Shown: positions 11,966 through 22,399 of the stretch, one piece after another
Numbering within the stretch: the stretch's first letter is position 1
How the letters are laid out: the number at the start of each line of letters is the position of its first letter
Assembly (NCBI GenBank): GCA_946902875.1
Contig: OX336340.1
Coordinates: 10,989,566-11,053,565, forward strand
Direction of reading: 5' to 3'
DNA from: Nematopogon swammerdamellus
Taxonomy: Eukaryota > Arthropoda > Insecta > Lepidoptera > Adelidae
Length of the DNA stretch: 64,000 nucleotides
Program-made: the position numbers and the translations under genes
The notes under the pieces: model-generated
Databases searched by the model: none
The model's input: only the letters and a program-made list of their open reading frames with translations
What the model was told of the DNA's origin: nothing

Positions 11966-13560
11966 TATCAAATTGTTATCAGTTTTTTTTTCTAATTAAT
12001 TAAGAAATTATGATTTTGTCATATTTTTAAAGGGATTGAAAATGGCGGCGTTTTACAGTTGTACGGACATTTTTTTACCGCGCTTACTATGGCGGATATG
12101 TACCACTCCCAAAATATTTACAGCCAATAAAGAAACACCTTATATAATTGGTTCCTCGGAAACGGCTCTAACGATTTGGATGAAATTTTGTATTTAAATA
12201 ATGTTTTACTTACCAAGTTTATCGAGATATGTGTTCTTGTTGAGAAAATCCGTTTACACACAAAAAATAGTGTCATCTTAATTCAATTTATCAATAGTGT
12301 CATGTAGTGCCATCTCTTGAAGCCGAGCGAAGCTCGGTCGCCCAGGTATATTATTGACAATAAATTATTTTTATTTACAAAATGTTTGTTTGATGAATTT
12401 TCATCAACCAGGTATATTATAAAATTTTAATTTAATAATTAAACAAGTGCGCGGTTTAAATACTACTAAAAGAAAATCGGATGCGCCGCGTTTATTTCGT
12501 GTAATGTCAACTTGTGAAATTTTATTTACTAGTGTCTATGCTCATAAATAAAATCTGCTCTGGTAGTGGCCTATTGTCTTGTCCTACGTAGCCATATATT
12601 GGGAACACTGAGAGATGGAGATTTAATCAAGTCAAAGGCATCTTGTTGTGTACATCGACTAGATGCATGCATATGTACATCCGATTGTTTCCAGGTAGAG
12701 TTTAGAGATTTTTTATAGTTCTGATATTTCCCGCTTCCTTAATTCACTTAAATACAAATTTATATGAAATTTAATCTAGGAAATAAAATTACATAAATAA
12801 ACGATGCTCCCATAGTTAGAAAAAAAATGCGATGGATAGAGAATGATCAATATTTACCTTTAACTACTAACTTACTCTTAAGAAAATTTATGAACTTTTG
12901 AATTTATCGCAAATTGAATTTTATAGGACATTATTATTTAATTCATTTCATCATTTAAATATTATGAAGAACGCAAATAAATTTAGGTAACTTGTAATGC
13001 AAAAGTAAACTAAATAAACGAGGGGGGCCAAAGAAATCGGGATAGTCCATCCGGCGCGTTGCTTCAGGAGAACCGCGCTCACTCGAGTTACTGAAGCAAC
13101 GCCTAAGCCCCAAGCCCTCCAGCGTGTTAACGCTGCGGCGTTCTCGGAATGGTCCACGCGTTTTAGATTATTTTAAGTTTATCATTCTTTAGTTTTCAGT
13201 TAGGTATATATTTTAATTTTAAGTATCTACCTAGTGTTTATTTAGTTAAGTACATTTGAGTTTTTAGTTTTAAATACATTGTCAATCTTACTAACAAAAT
13301 GTGTACTTCTAGTTGTCGATCAAAATACCCACATTAATTGACTTTTGTACATATTTCTTTAGAGATGATAAGATTGAAAATATTCACAGAAATATTACTA
13401 ATATTCACATATTTTATAACTTCTGATTACCTAGTTAAACATAAATTATGTGCATGCATTATGTACGTTTTTAATTAGCGAAATGTAGCTGTAATATATG
13501 TAATAATAAAGATAAATATATTTCTCTATAACGACAATACAACGAAATATATCATATATA
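11966..13560. other. Intergenic, AT-rich, no gene seen
   Basis: Contains a short block AGCCGAGCGAAGCTCGGTCG near 12320, itself a small hairpin of the kind found at transposon tails, and otherwise AT-rich DNA without a supportable frame. Confidence 0.45.
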
Positions 13561-13568
13561 TTAATATA

Positions 13569-14808
13569 TTGTAATTTACAAGAGTACTTGCAGCACAACA
13601 CCGATTACTCTGCTTACCCCGATTGTCGGGATAAGCAGATGTATGTTTCTAGCATTCGTTTCAGATAAATTTAACAAAACATGTCTATGTTCTATACAAT
13701 CAAAACTATGGTCCCCAACGAGACCCTAAATTAAATTTATAATTTGAATAAAATTCAATTTATAATTTAAATTTAATTTATTAATATATTGTATATTACG
13801 AAATATAAAACAAATAATAATTTGTCTCGTAAAGACATGCATATACGAGTAATCCAGCAAGTTAGCTTGTTCTTATTAGAACAACAGAAGGTGTAGGATT
13901 TCAAGGTGTTGAGAACTATAATTACTATGCAAACCTGCATATAGTAGAACAGAACAGCGGTATAGGTTGTAGCCACGATCAACATCAGTCGATCCATACG
14001 TACTGTGACACAATGAATAGTTAAGATTTTATTATGATATCGTTGTATTTGGTTATTCCGTCCTAAAAGTTTATTGTGAAGGTTCAGTGCGTGTTAACGT
14101 GGGTACCATTTCATTGACGAGTGTTTACAAGTTTGTGATAGTGATAAACGACACTAAAGGTGTTTCTGGCGTTCTGCGTTTGCATTATTTTTCTTTATCT
14201 TTTGAGATGTACGTAGACTGCTCATTTTAGGTTTGAAGTAAAGTAAATATAAATTTATTTGAGGCAAAATGTTTCAACCAAAGAGAAATTACTTTTACTT
14301 TATACTTACATTTTTTTTTATAGGTACAACTATTAAAATGTTTAAGATTATTTTGAGTTTATCTAGTTACCCGAATTTATTTTCAAATTTTTTATGAGTT
14401 TTATGGTGGGTCACTTCAAGAGTATTCCTTCTTGCAATTATAGTGATCATGTTGTCTCAAATATGAACATATTGTTTCGCAGCTTTAGGAAGAGATTAAA
14501 ACATCGTGTGAGGCCGGTACTTAATAAGAATAGTCCCACTGCATCTCTCCCCGTGCATGTCGTAAAAGGCGACTAAGGGATAAGGACAAGATACCGCGCA
14601 TAAGGGCGACAGGCTAGTCAGTTCTCACCTTGGCACGGTCTTTCCACCGAGTCATGCAGCGGGTGGGCCTTCGTGCCTTACTTGCCACTTGATAGTTATC
14701 TTGTCCGACTACTTTGCTAAACGTGGTGGTCGGTGTTGTTCTGTAATTTACCAGAGTACTTGCAGCACAACACCGATTACTCTGCTTACCCCGATTGTCG
14801 GGATACGG
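13569..14808 (+). repeat. Pair of 65 bp direct repeats
   Basis: The string GAGTACTTGCAGCACAACAC, CGATTACTCTGCTTACCCCG, ATTGTCGGGATA occurs at 13569-13634 and again at 14743-14808, almost identical. The 3' part of the first copy can fold as CTGCTTACCCCGA / TCGGGATAAGCAG, and the second copy also pairs with an upstream TCGGTGTTGTTCTG. Between the copies is AT-rich DNA plus the SINE head fragment at 14512. Confidence 0.75.
14512..14600 (+). mobile_element. SINE head fragment (GGCCGGTAC type)
   Basis: GAGGCCGGTACTTAATAAGA, CCCACTGCATCTCTCCCCGT, CGTAAAAGGCGACTAAGGGA is the same head found at 27376 (+) and 20500-20576 (-), but the sequence after it does not continue into the usual SINE body. Confidence 0.7.
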
Positions 14809-15077
14809 CGTGTGGTGTGTATTAAAACATTTGAGTTTCATGAAATAGTATTTGAGGAAAAAAAGGCGGTGCGCTCTTGTGACCAAATCTTACCGCATAA
14901 AATTCAGAAAAAATGGACACTATAGAACGGACTAAGAAAAATATTATGACAATGTTGTAGCCTAAGAACTGAGGATTCGCGTGGTGGTAATATTACTCGT
15001 ATGTGGTCGATCTGGGCCTGTATAGTACATGCTTGTACCTACATAGCAACAGATGCTTGGTACAATAATATTACATA

Positions 15078-15310
15078 CTAGCTGTGCCCGCGGCTCCGCC
15101 CGCTCTCATATTTCACTTCACTGCTAACCTCATAAGCCATTTAGCGTGATAGTAAGTAGCCTATAGTTGATGGGAAGAATCAAGCTATCCGTAGATTTTT
15201 TTTTATTAAAATCGGTTCAGTGGTTCTCGAGTTATAAGCGGACAGACAGACATACACTCAGACACTCACTCAGACAGAAAGCAGACGTTGGATTTTATTA
15301 TGGGTAAGGA
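15078..15310 (+). mobile_element. Dispersed lepidopteran repeat (CTAGCTGTGCCCGCGG start)
   Basis: Begins ACTAGCTGTGCCCGCGGCTC and contains ATCGGTTCAGTGGTTCTCGA, GTTATAAGCGGACAGACAGA and CAGAC-type degenerate microsatellite. This order is typical of abundant non-autonomous elements in moth genomes. Its start resembles the ends of the palindrome at 40926-42643. No frame. Confidence 0.7.
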
Positions 15311-15719
15311 TTATTATGGCTTTCATACACATACAAACGAGAGACACAAAATCGCGTGACGAAGTGTAGGTACGAAGTCATCGGGTATCTCCACGTTCAT
15401 CTGTTACGTTATCTTATAACTTATGTATGATTGAGAGCAATGCACCTACTTCGCATCATATTATGCACCGGGATATTCTTGTCAGCATTTTGTGGCACAG
15501 CATCTATGTGTACGAGAATATAGTTTTGTTTGGGGATCAGCTCGAATGCAGTTTAAATTTTTTGGGGTTGTTCGCTAAATTGGAAAGTCAGTTTGATTAA
15601 TTAAAATTAATTAAAAAAAAATAAAAAAAATCGCTAAATATTTAGTCGAAGTCTGCACGGTTTGAAATGTAGATGATAAAGACGCTACATTACACACTCA
15701 AATTATTATTATTCTTTAT

Positions 15720-15965
15720 TTTCACGTTTCTATGATACAATATTTATATTAATTCTATATATAGATAATAAAATTAAAAATATACAAAATTAATATAAAC
15801 ACAAAAAACAAAAACGGTAATACCGCCGGCGGCGGGAGACAGGCCTCCAAGCGCACCGGCGGGTGCAGGCCGTGGCTAGGGAGCTCTCCGAGACGACGCG
15901 AGGCAAGCTACGAGCGATAGGTGGTGGTACTAGACACGTAGGCCACCACCACCCCCATCTCATTT
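15720..15965 (+). repeat. GC-core dispersed repeat, inverted partner at 29965-30240
   Basis: AT-rich leader then a core: GGTAATACCGCCGGCGGCGG, GAGACAGGCCTCCAAGC, GGGTGCAGGCCGTGGCTA, GGAGCTCTCCGAGACGACGC, GGTGGTGGTACTAGACACGT. The same core is reversed at 29970-30140. It is probably the 3' region of a non-LTR element; the AT-rich tails resemble those at 34897-34990. Confidence 0.7.
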
Positions 15966-16435
15966 CATCTCCATTTTAATTTTACATAAAGTTTGTATTT
16001 TATTAAAGGTTTCAATAATTTTAAAAAATTCCCTTCATTCTAACATCGAATAACAATTAAATAAAGATTGAATTGGTCTGGTATAGACATTATAGCATAA
16101 GAATCAAATTAAATGGATGGCTACGTATGACTTCCTTCCTTCCCTACGCAATGTTATGATAACTTCAAGTGTCATTTAATTTGATTTAAAACAATAAGTA
16201 TCCTTAAAAACCACGAAGAATGTGAAAACCTTAGCAAATGTAGAAGGAAATAGCCAGTCACCAGCTCAACCTCCATCACACGCACCGAATGTTGCAACCT
16301 AATCTACATTCCGTCCATTAAACCGTGTGAAAACCCACCACCACCACCTCGCTTTACAGGTGGGGCTCATTTTCGGAAGCACCGTCTCGCCACCACCATG
16401 GCCCAAGGCCTACGTTCACTAGAAATAAGGCCACA
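15966..16435. other. Sequence immediately upstream of cuticle gene 2
   Basis: No coding exon seen. A CCACCACCACC run occurs near 16338. This stretch should contain the proximal promoter of cuticle gene 2, but I cannot name individual transcription factor sites. Confidence 0.4.
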
Positions 16436-16441
16436 TATAAA
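16436..16441 (+). promoter_or_regulatory. TATA box of cuticle gene 2
   Basis: TATAAA in the context CCACATATAAATGCC. It lies 169 bp before the ATG, so transcription would start near 16466-16472 with a 5' UTR of about 140 bp. Cuticular protein genes commonly use TATA promoters, which fits. Confidence 0.6.
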
Positions 16442-16609
16442 TGCCTGCATTGTGTTTTATTTTTACTGTTCGCAAGGAAACGTTGAAGCAAGTCCGTGTT
16501 TTCCACGGCTTTTCCTTTTGCCGACGAAACCGCGTCTTGAACTGAGCAAGTACGAGTTATTTCGTGTGGAGAGGCTAACAGTGACCGAGGTGCGGTGAAA
16601 AGAATAACA

Positions 16610-19600
16610 ATGAGGCATTCCTGCATATTCCTGGCGGCCCTGTTCGGTTGCGCGTGTGGTTTGCCCACGTCGGGATACGGCACTGGATATTCGATAGATT
16701 ATTATGTAAGTAAAGTGTTTATTTGAAATTGAGCCAACGTGGTAGACGTGTGAATCGATGGTGTTATCGATGAATTTCGAAGTGCATTGTGGAGAGCTGG
16801 GTGGAACTGCCATTCTATTTGATTTATTTGGCCATTCAAAACTACCTCGTAGTGTGCAAACTAAGTTTAACATTGTTGACCATTTATTTGCACATTTTTT
16901 TATATTAATTTTACATAATATTTACAAACTTAAAATCTAAAATTAATACAAAAACAAATGGAGTTTCCACCACCGGCGCGGCGGCGGGGCGAACCCAAGC
17001 TACCGAAAGGATAACATTAAAAACATTATTATAACATTGTTTATTATAATTTATTCGTTTATTTCCACATTTTTTATTTTTTTTATATTAATTTTACAAA
17101 TAAAACCTAAATCTAAAATTGATACAAAATAACAAAATGGACATTGTTTATTATTATTATATTTTATTAATTCGACACCATAATATTTACTCAGTCAGCC
17201 GGCGTGTATGCGTTTACTACTGGATATACGCCTCTCCAATTTTCCTCCATTCCTCCCGGCCTTCAATATTTACTCACGTACACGAAATAATAACGACATT
17301 TATCGGTTTAACGAGGTACCATTCTTGATTTTAATAGGTTTCCCAGCTTGTTGTTTCTTTGTAAAAATTGTAGATAGGTAGAAAACAGAAAATATTATAT
17401 TGCTCTAAAAACATTTTACGGAAACAAGCACAATATAAAATGTATATCAGGTGCAAAGGCGGACTTATCTCTTCCAGATATTTCTTCCAAACTATACCTT
17501 AATTTTAACCTTCACGGTGGAATGTAACCATCTTAATATGGGCCAGAAAACGTCAGTAAAGACCACGTAAATTCAGTGAGTAGTTCTCGAGTTATAAGCA
17601 AACATACGACTGACGATGATGCATACTCGTATGTCGTTACACATTTAGTACTTTATAAATTACGATTGACAAGCAAGCAAGCAGTAGGTATGCAGATAGG
17701 CCAGAATCACAAGGCAGGATACATTTTGTTCAGGATCATCCCAAATATTCCTTCAACTACGGCGTGGCGGACCACACGACAGGGGACGTGAAGTCTCAGC
17801 ACGAGACCCGAGATGGAGACGTGGTTAAAGGTCTGTATGAACTATATATATACACGTAAGAGTATCTATCCAGGTGCATGAAGACATCAAAGTTACGTTT
17901 TCCTTTAATTTCTGATAAAAAAAAAACATATACCATTTCAGGAAGACGATAGGTATGCACAGTTTTACAAATTGTTTATGTCGGTCGTGTTTTTTTTGTA
18001 TATACCTAAATCCATAACTTTTTAACCCCCGACGCAAAAAGAGGGGTGTTATAAGTTTAACCTGTGTATCTGTGTATCTGTGTGTCCGTCTATCTATGGC
18101 ATCGTAGCTCCTAAACGGATGGACAGATTTGGATGTGGTATTTTTTATTAAAAAACTGGTTTAACAAGATGGTTATTAGCTATGTTAGTAATACGGAAAT
18201 TATTTTAAATAAAATAAAAAATTACGTCTCACTGTTGCATACATATCTTAACTCCCCTCTTCTCTTTCTCTCTTCTCAATCAGTCGATCGTGTTGTACAA
18301 CAGTACCTACCACTGAATAATGTACATAGTATGTAAGTCTATTAAATACATACTATATATATATATTGGCATACTAAAGTATTTACAAGTATGTATAATG
18401 CGCGGGACGGATCTCGGCGTGTCGTCGCCGCAGCGGGCGACCCGCCACGCGCATACACTATACAAGTACGGTGCGGGTGCGAGGGAGAACACTGACGGAC
18501 CGCTGCGGCGGCGACACGCCGAGATCCGCCCCGCGCATTTATATATTACGTAGTATTCGTTTGTGGTTTATCATACATATTTCTTTACAGTTTAATAAAT
18601 TGCCAAAAACGATTCTTGTTCGCCAGCATGTACTTCTCCCGCATCCCAAAGGTTAGTTAGAATAGAATGCCCCACGGCATTAAGCTAGTCTATTGTGCCT
18701 AATTTGTTTAAAATGGTGTTCAATAGAGAATATAATTATATACAAATACATGTATGGAGTAAGACAATCGGTAACACTTTCGTGCGTCAAATTAGATAAC
18801 CTAATTTACCTTTATTTATTCCTCGAACTACACAATATCCGCCTTCGCTTGTATTGAACTAGAGCTCATACAAATGTGAATTCAAAATAGTCAACTAATC
18901 ATAATATAATATTTCAACTTTATTTTTATTTTATTTTATTTCTTCCGAACTGGGTGGCTCTGCCCGAGGTCGAAGCCTCAGGGCAGCCAATTTCACCGCG
19001 ATTTGAAGAGTACTGAACTGAAATTATATACTTACCTAATATAATTTCTAGCTAGTTATTACCGTTCAATAAGTCATAAGATTACGAGAAATTCTCAAAT
19101 CAGCCACCGCGTCTTCTATATGTAGGTGACGCAAGTGTTTCTTGCTTGTGTGAGATATTGAGAACAATGCTCAATAGAAATACCTAGACGCCTTTTCAAA
19201 ATTAACACTCCTCGTGAACTATGAATCATAAGTGCCATGAGAACCGCACACATGTCTACCAACGAAAGTCATTTTTGCAATACCTGAAATTACGTGCTGC
19301 GTTACGATATACTGAACCACAGAGCAAAAAAGTCCGGTCGCGGGCGGTGTGGCCCGATCGTTGTTCTGTGTACTAAACGGTCTAAATATTTCCGCATTTG
19401 ACCGGGACCGTACCTAACTAAGGGGTCAATTTTTATTTTCAAAAACATAACTCACTTTTACCGGTAAGATTATCCTTATATTTGCTGCAGTAAAATTCAG
19501 TTCAGCTTAATTGAAAAAAAAATATCTCACTGCCGACCAACAATATCAAAGAACAAAAAGAGGTTTTGGTTGGATATAGAGGGCGTATACTTTACTAGTA

Positions 19601-22309
19601 TTTCTAACTAGTAATTTTCCAGTTATTAACAGGTTAATGTGACCACTTGGTTTAATATATAAATAATAAGAAATATGAGTCTGATTTTATTGCCATAACT
19701 GAATAACACATATTTAATAAAACTAATTAGAATTAAATTAACCTAATGAAGAACATATTAAAATAAACTAAAACTAATTCAGTGTAAGGAGGAAGAAATA
19801 TTATACCAGGAAACAGGCGTGACGCTATGTATGTATGTATGTGGAGGAAATATTATTTTTTCCCTTCAGCATTAAATTACTCGTATTAAAACATACACAG
19901 GAAACATACAGAGGAAAAAAAGGACTGGACACGGCCTATGCTGAATCTAGTGAAGATTTCACTAGACTCAGTGCGGTATTTAAGTCCAGTCAATCCTGAT
20001 ATAATGTTAAAAACTTTAGTCGACTAAACTAACATCTCTGACTTTAGCTGCAAGACCTAATAATAATTTATATTTAATAATGATATATTTTTTATGTAAA
20101 ACACATATTTTATTAATAATAATAAAAAAGCACATTTATTGATGAAATATTTCGCCCCGATGTCGGTGGCGTCTTCAGTCAAGTGAGAAATAATGATTTG
20201 ATAGATATGTTTTTTAATATTTTCTTCTTTTTTTATTATTATAATTTTTTTTTTTTTTTTTTTTTATGGAAACTGACACGGTTGGCTACATCACCTACAA
20301 CATCCTTGATGTCAGCCCATAACACCGGGTGAACTTGGTGCCACGTCAGTGCTTCCCTTCGGCCGTGCCGGCTACACTGAACTGGACGGAAAACACAAAC
20401 TATTTACATATCCGTTTCGACCGACCTTTCATTCAGTGCGGTGGTACCAACCCGGGCGGGTTAAACCCTACCACCTAGTAATATAAGAAGGGAGTTATAT
20501 CCCTTAGTCGCCTTTTATGACATACACGGGGAGAGATGCAGTGGGGCTATTCTTTTAAAGTACCGGCCCCACACGGTACAAAATTATATAGAAATAGAAA
20601 GCAAATGATGGTTTTATGGATACATGGTGAGTGGATGAACGTAATTTTTTTTTTTTTTTTTTTTTTTTTAACGTAAATTAATATTAGTTATGAGATGTGT
20701 AAGGTACTGGTGATGTATGTTTAATTTAGTGAATGACGTTGAGGCCTGGTGAATGGTATGAGCCAAGAATCCATATGTATGAAGTTTCATGGGTACGCAA
20801 CTCTATTTCAGGGAGGGGAGGTGAGAATGATTTTATGATACGGACGTGGAAGCAGTTGTTAAATGTCAGTTTGTGTGATCTGGCGTGTGCTGGTACATAA
20901 TATAATTTTATTTACTAAGTAATATCATGAACATCACATCTGTTACATACTGCCTAACAAACCTTTACAACTGCAGGACAATACTCGCTAGTGGAGCCTG
21001 ACGGTTCAGTGCGAACCGTGGACTACACCGCGGACCCCGTGCACGGCTTCAATGCCGTAGTTTCCAAGACGGGGCCCAGCCTGCACCATGCGCCAGGCCC
21101 CGCCCTGCACCATGCGCCAGGACCCGCTCTGCACCACGCGCCAGGCCCCGCTCTGCACCACGCACCCGCACACACGCACACCTACGCGCCAGCGCACTTC
21201 ACCAAACATGTACCTGAGCAGCTGGTGCAGGTGGTCCAGAAGCCGATCATCATACCGGTCGAATACCCCAAGCCGCTCTTCACCAAGCCCATTTTTGAGA
21301 CACACTCTCCGCTTTGTAAGTATAATCGCGATAAACCTCTAGTGAGCCTTTTGTATGGTCGTTAGTTCAAAAGCTGCACTTACCATTTTGTACATTTACA
21401 TTTCTTAAGGTAATAACAAGTTCAACGTGCTTTTTTAATTATATTCACACCACAACATTTTTTATTGTGTTGTATTAATACATAGTACCTACAGATAGAC
21501 AGTTCATCGGTAAGTGAATTCTTACCATCGACTAATTTCAAGGTTTCTTTTTTCCTCGCGTTGAACTCTAAACCATGAAAAATCTCGAATATAGGTTTTT
21601 CGTGACTTTAGGAGTAAATTTAACGAATTTTAATGTTCTAATATACATTTTTCGGGACAATAATAAATTTAATTTCTAACATAAATGTAAAAAAATATAT
21701 TGAAAATGTTTCTTTCGTTGTAGACATTCTTCCTAACCTAAACAGTAAATAAAAAAAACCCACATAAAATATTATGCATGCGCGCCCGCTGTCGTCGATT
21801 CTGTGTTGGCTTATGAGTCGATAACGATTCAATAACACATCTAAGGATGCTTATGGGCACAGAACAGCGATCGGCGGCCGTCTCTCGCCAGCCGGCAGCC
21901 TCTGTTTTTTGCGGTTATGGGGCATAACTAATATAAATACCTAAAGTGAGCGACTAAATAAATAACGACCGCTACTGGTGTGCCACTCAGGGGCCTACAA
22001 TGAGCATTTATCATCAGTTCTATCTAGTTTGCCCAGGCCACAGCGCGATTCAAATCGACTCAATGTTAAATTTCCCATAAGCGATCGCTCGCCAGTATCT
22101 ACGTAATGGAATTGCCGCGCTGCCCGTTCCAACTCCCACGTAGTATGCCCTTCCATTGTAGTGTACAATGCTCAGCGCGGCGCGACTAACCGCTCCGTCC
22201 TGTTTCAGTGTACCCCAAGGCCGAGCTGGCGTCGCATCAATACTCCGACTACGATTCCTTTGATCTTGGAGGAGCGGGGGCGTTCGACCAACAGAACCAT
22301 TATTATTGA
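16610..22309 (+). CDS. Cuticular protein, RR-2 type (gene 2), complete, four exons
   Basis: Secreted structural cuticle protein of 210 residues, expected to bind chitin. Coding exons: 16610-16705, 17734-17830, 20977-21315 and 22209-22309, all with GT-AG borders; phases 0, 1 and 1 at the successive introns join without a stop. Residues 1-17 ([17 protein letters not shown]) form a signal peptide. The extended R&R domain spans about 33-93, with [45 protein letters not shown] and GFNAVV. From about residue 98 there are four copies of an eight-residue [12 protein letters not shown] repeat, then a His/Pro/Ala segment, a [19 protein letters not shown] stretch and an acidic, Tyr-rich end ([10 protein letters not shown] to QNHYY). 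Introns are about 1.0, 3.1 and 0.9 kb; the second contains SINE and hairpin insertions. Same domain intron position as gene 1, so a tandem paralogue. The exact CPR orthologue number cannot be assigned by eye. Confidence 0.93.
16885..17140. repeat. Two tandem-like copies of an AT-rich LINE tail in intron 1
   Basis: TATATTAATTTTACA followed by AAAACCTAAATCTAAAATTG occurs at about 17082-17125, with a similar block at 16900-16950 that leads into GGAGTTTCCACCACCGGCGC and GGGGCGAACCCAAGCTACCG. The same tail and the CCACCACCGGCGG / GCGAACCCAGGCTACCGA motif are found at 24965-25100 beside an RT fragment, so this is a truncated copy of that element. Confidence 0.6.
18017..18180 (+). repeat. Dispersed repeat in intron 2 (GAGGGGTGTTATAAG tail)
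   Basis: TTTTTAACCCCCGACGCAAA, AGAGGGGTGTTATAAGTTTA, then TGTGTATCTGTG repeats, CATCGTAGCTCCTAAACGGA and ATGGACAGATTTGGATG. Opposite orientation to the relative at 10890-11060. Confidence 0.7.
18380..18560. repeat. GC-rich hairpin / inverted repeat in intron 2
   Basis: Left arm AATGCGCGGGACGGATCTCG, GCGTGTCGTCGCCGCAGCGG (from 18398) pairs with right arm CCGCTGCGGCGGCGACACGC, CGAGATCCGCCCCGCGCATT (to 18538), leaving a loop of about 60 bases. Pairing is nearly perfect over 40 bp and weakens in the AT-rich flanks. It is strikingly more GC-rich than its surroundings, so it is probably an inserted MITE. Confidence 0.8.
19921..19997 (+). repeat. Short hairpin, pre-miRNA-sized, in intron 2
   Basis: TCTAGTGAA and TTCACTAGA pair perfectly around GAT. 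The stem continues through CTGA/TCAG and, with bulges, ACTGGAC/GTCCAGT out to AGGA/TCCT, giving an imperfect hairpin of about 77 bases. The size is compatible with a microRNA precursor, but a small MITE is equally possible; there is no expression evidence. Confidence 0.5.
20238..20580 (-). mobile_element. SINE, full-length, GGCCGGTAC head, in intron 2
   Basis: Reverse copy of the element at 27376-27690. It starts (plus-strand view) with a T-run and GGAAACTGACACGGTTGGCT, passes CGTTTCGACCGACC, ACCCGGGCGGGTTAAACCCT, and ends with CCTTAGTCGCCTTTTATGAC, GGGGAGAGATGCAGTGGGGC, TACCGGCCCCACACGG. The T-run at 20250-20265 is the reversed A-tail. Confidence 0.88.
20645..20669. repeat. Poly-T tract
   Basis: A run of over 20 T residues in intron 2, about 300 bp before exon 3; perhaps the A-tail of a lost reverse-oriented insertion. 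Confidence 0.8.
21073..21165 (+). repeat. 24 bp coding minisatellite in cuticle gene 2
   Basis: Four tandem copies of a GGCCC(C/A)GC(C/T)CTGCACCA(T/C)GCGCCA unit, in frame, encoding [12 protein letters not shown] octapeptides. The substitutions between copies are mostly synonymous, which suggests selection on the peptide. Confidence 0.9.
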
Positions 22310-22368
22310 GATGATTTAATTATGTACAATTTTAGGTTTAGGGAAATGTGTGATGTGGTGAGTATTTA

Positions 22369-22374
22369 AATAAA
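22369..22374 (+). promoter_or_regulatory. Poly(A) signal of cuticle gene 2
   Basis: AATAAA 60 bp after the TGA stop at 22307-22309, followed by a GT-rich stretch (AATGTGTGTTAATGTGTTG). This gives a compact 3' UTR typical of cuticle genes. Confidence 0.7.
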
Positions 22375-22399
22375 TAATGTGTGTTAATGTGTTGAAAAT

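Noticed and set aside
20991..21365. ATG at 20991 as a start of a separate gene
   Set aside because: The apparent ATG arises out of frame context at exon 3 of cuticle gene 2; a proper acceptor at 20976 and in-phase upstream exons explain the frame.
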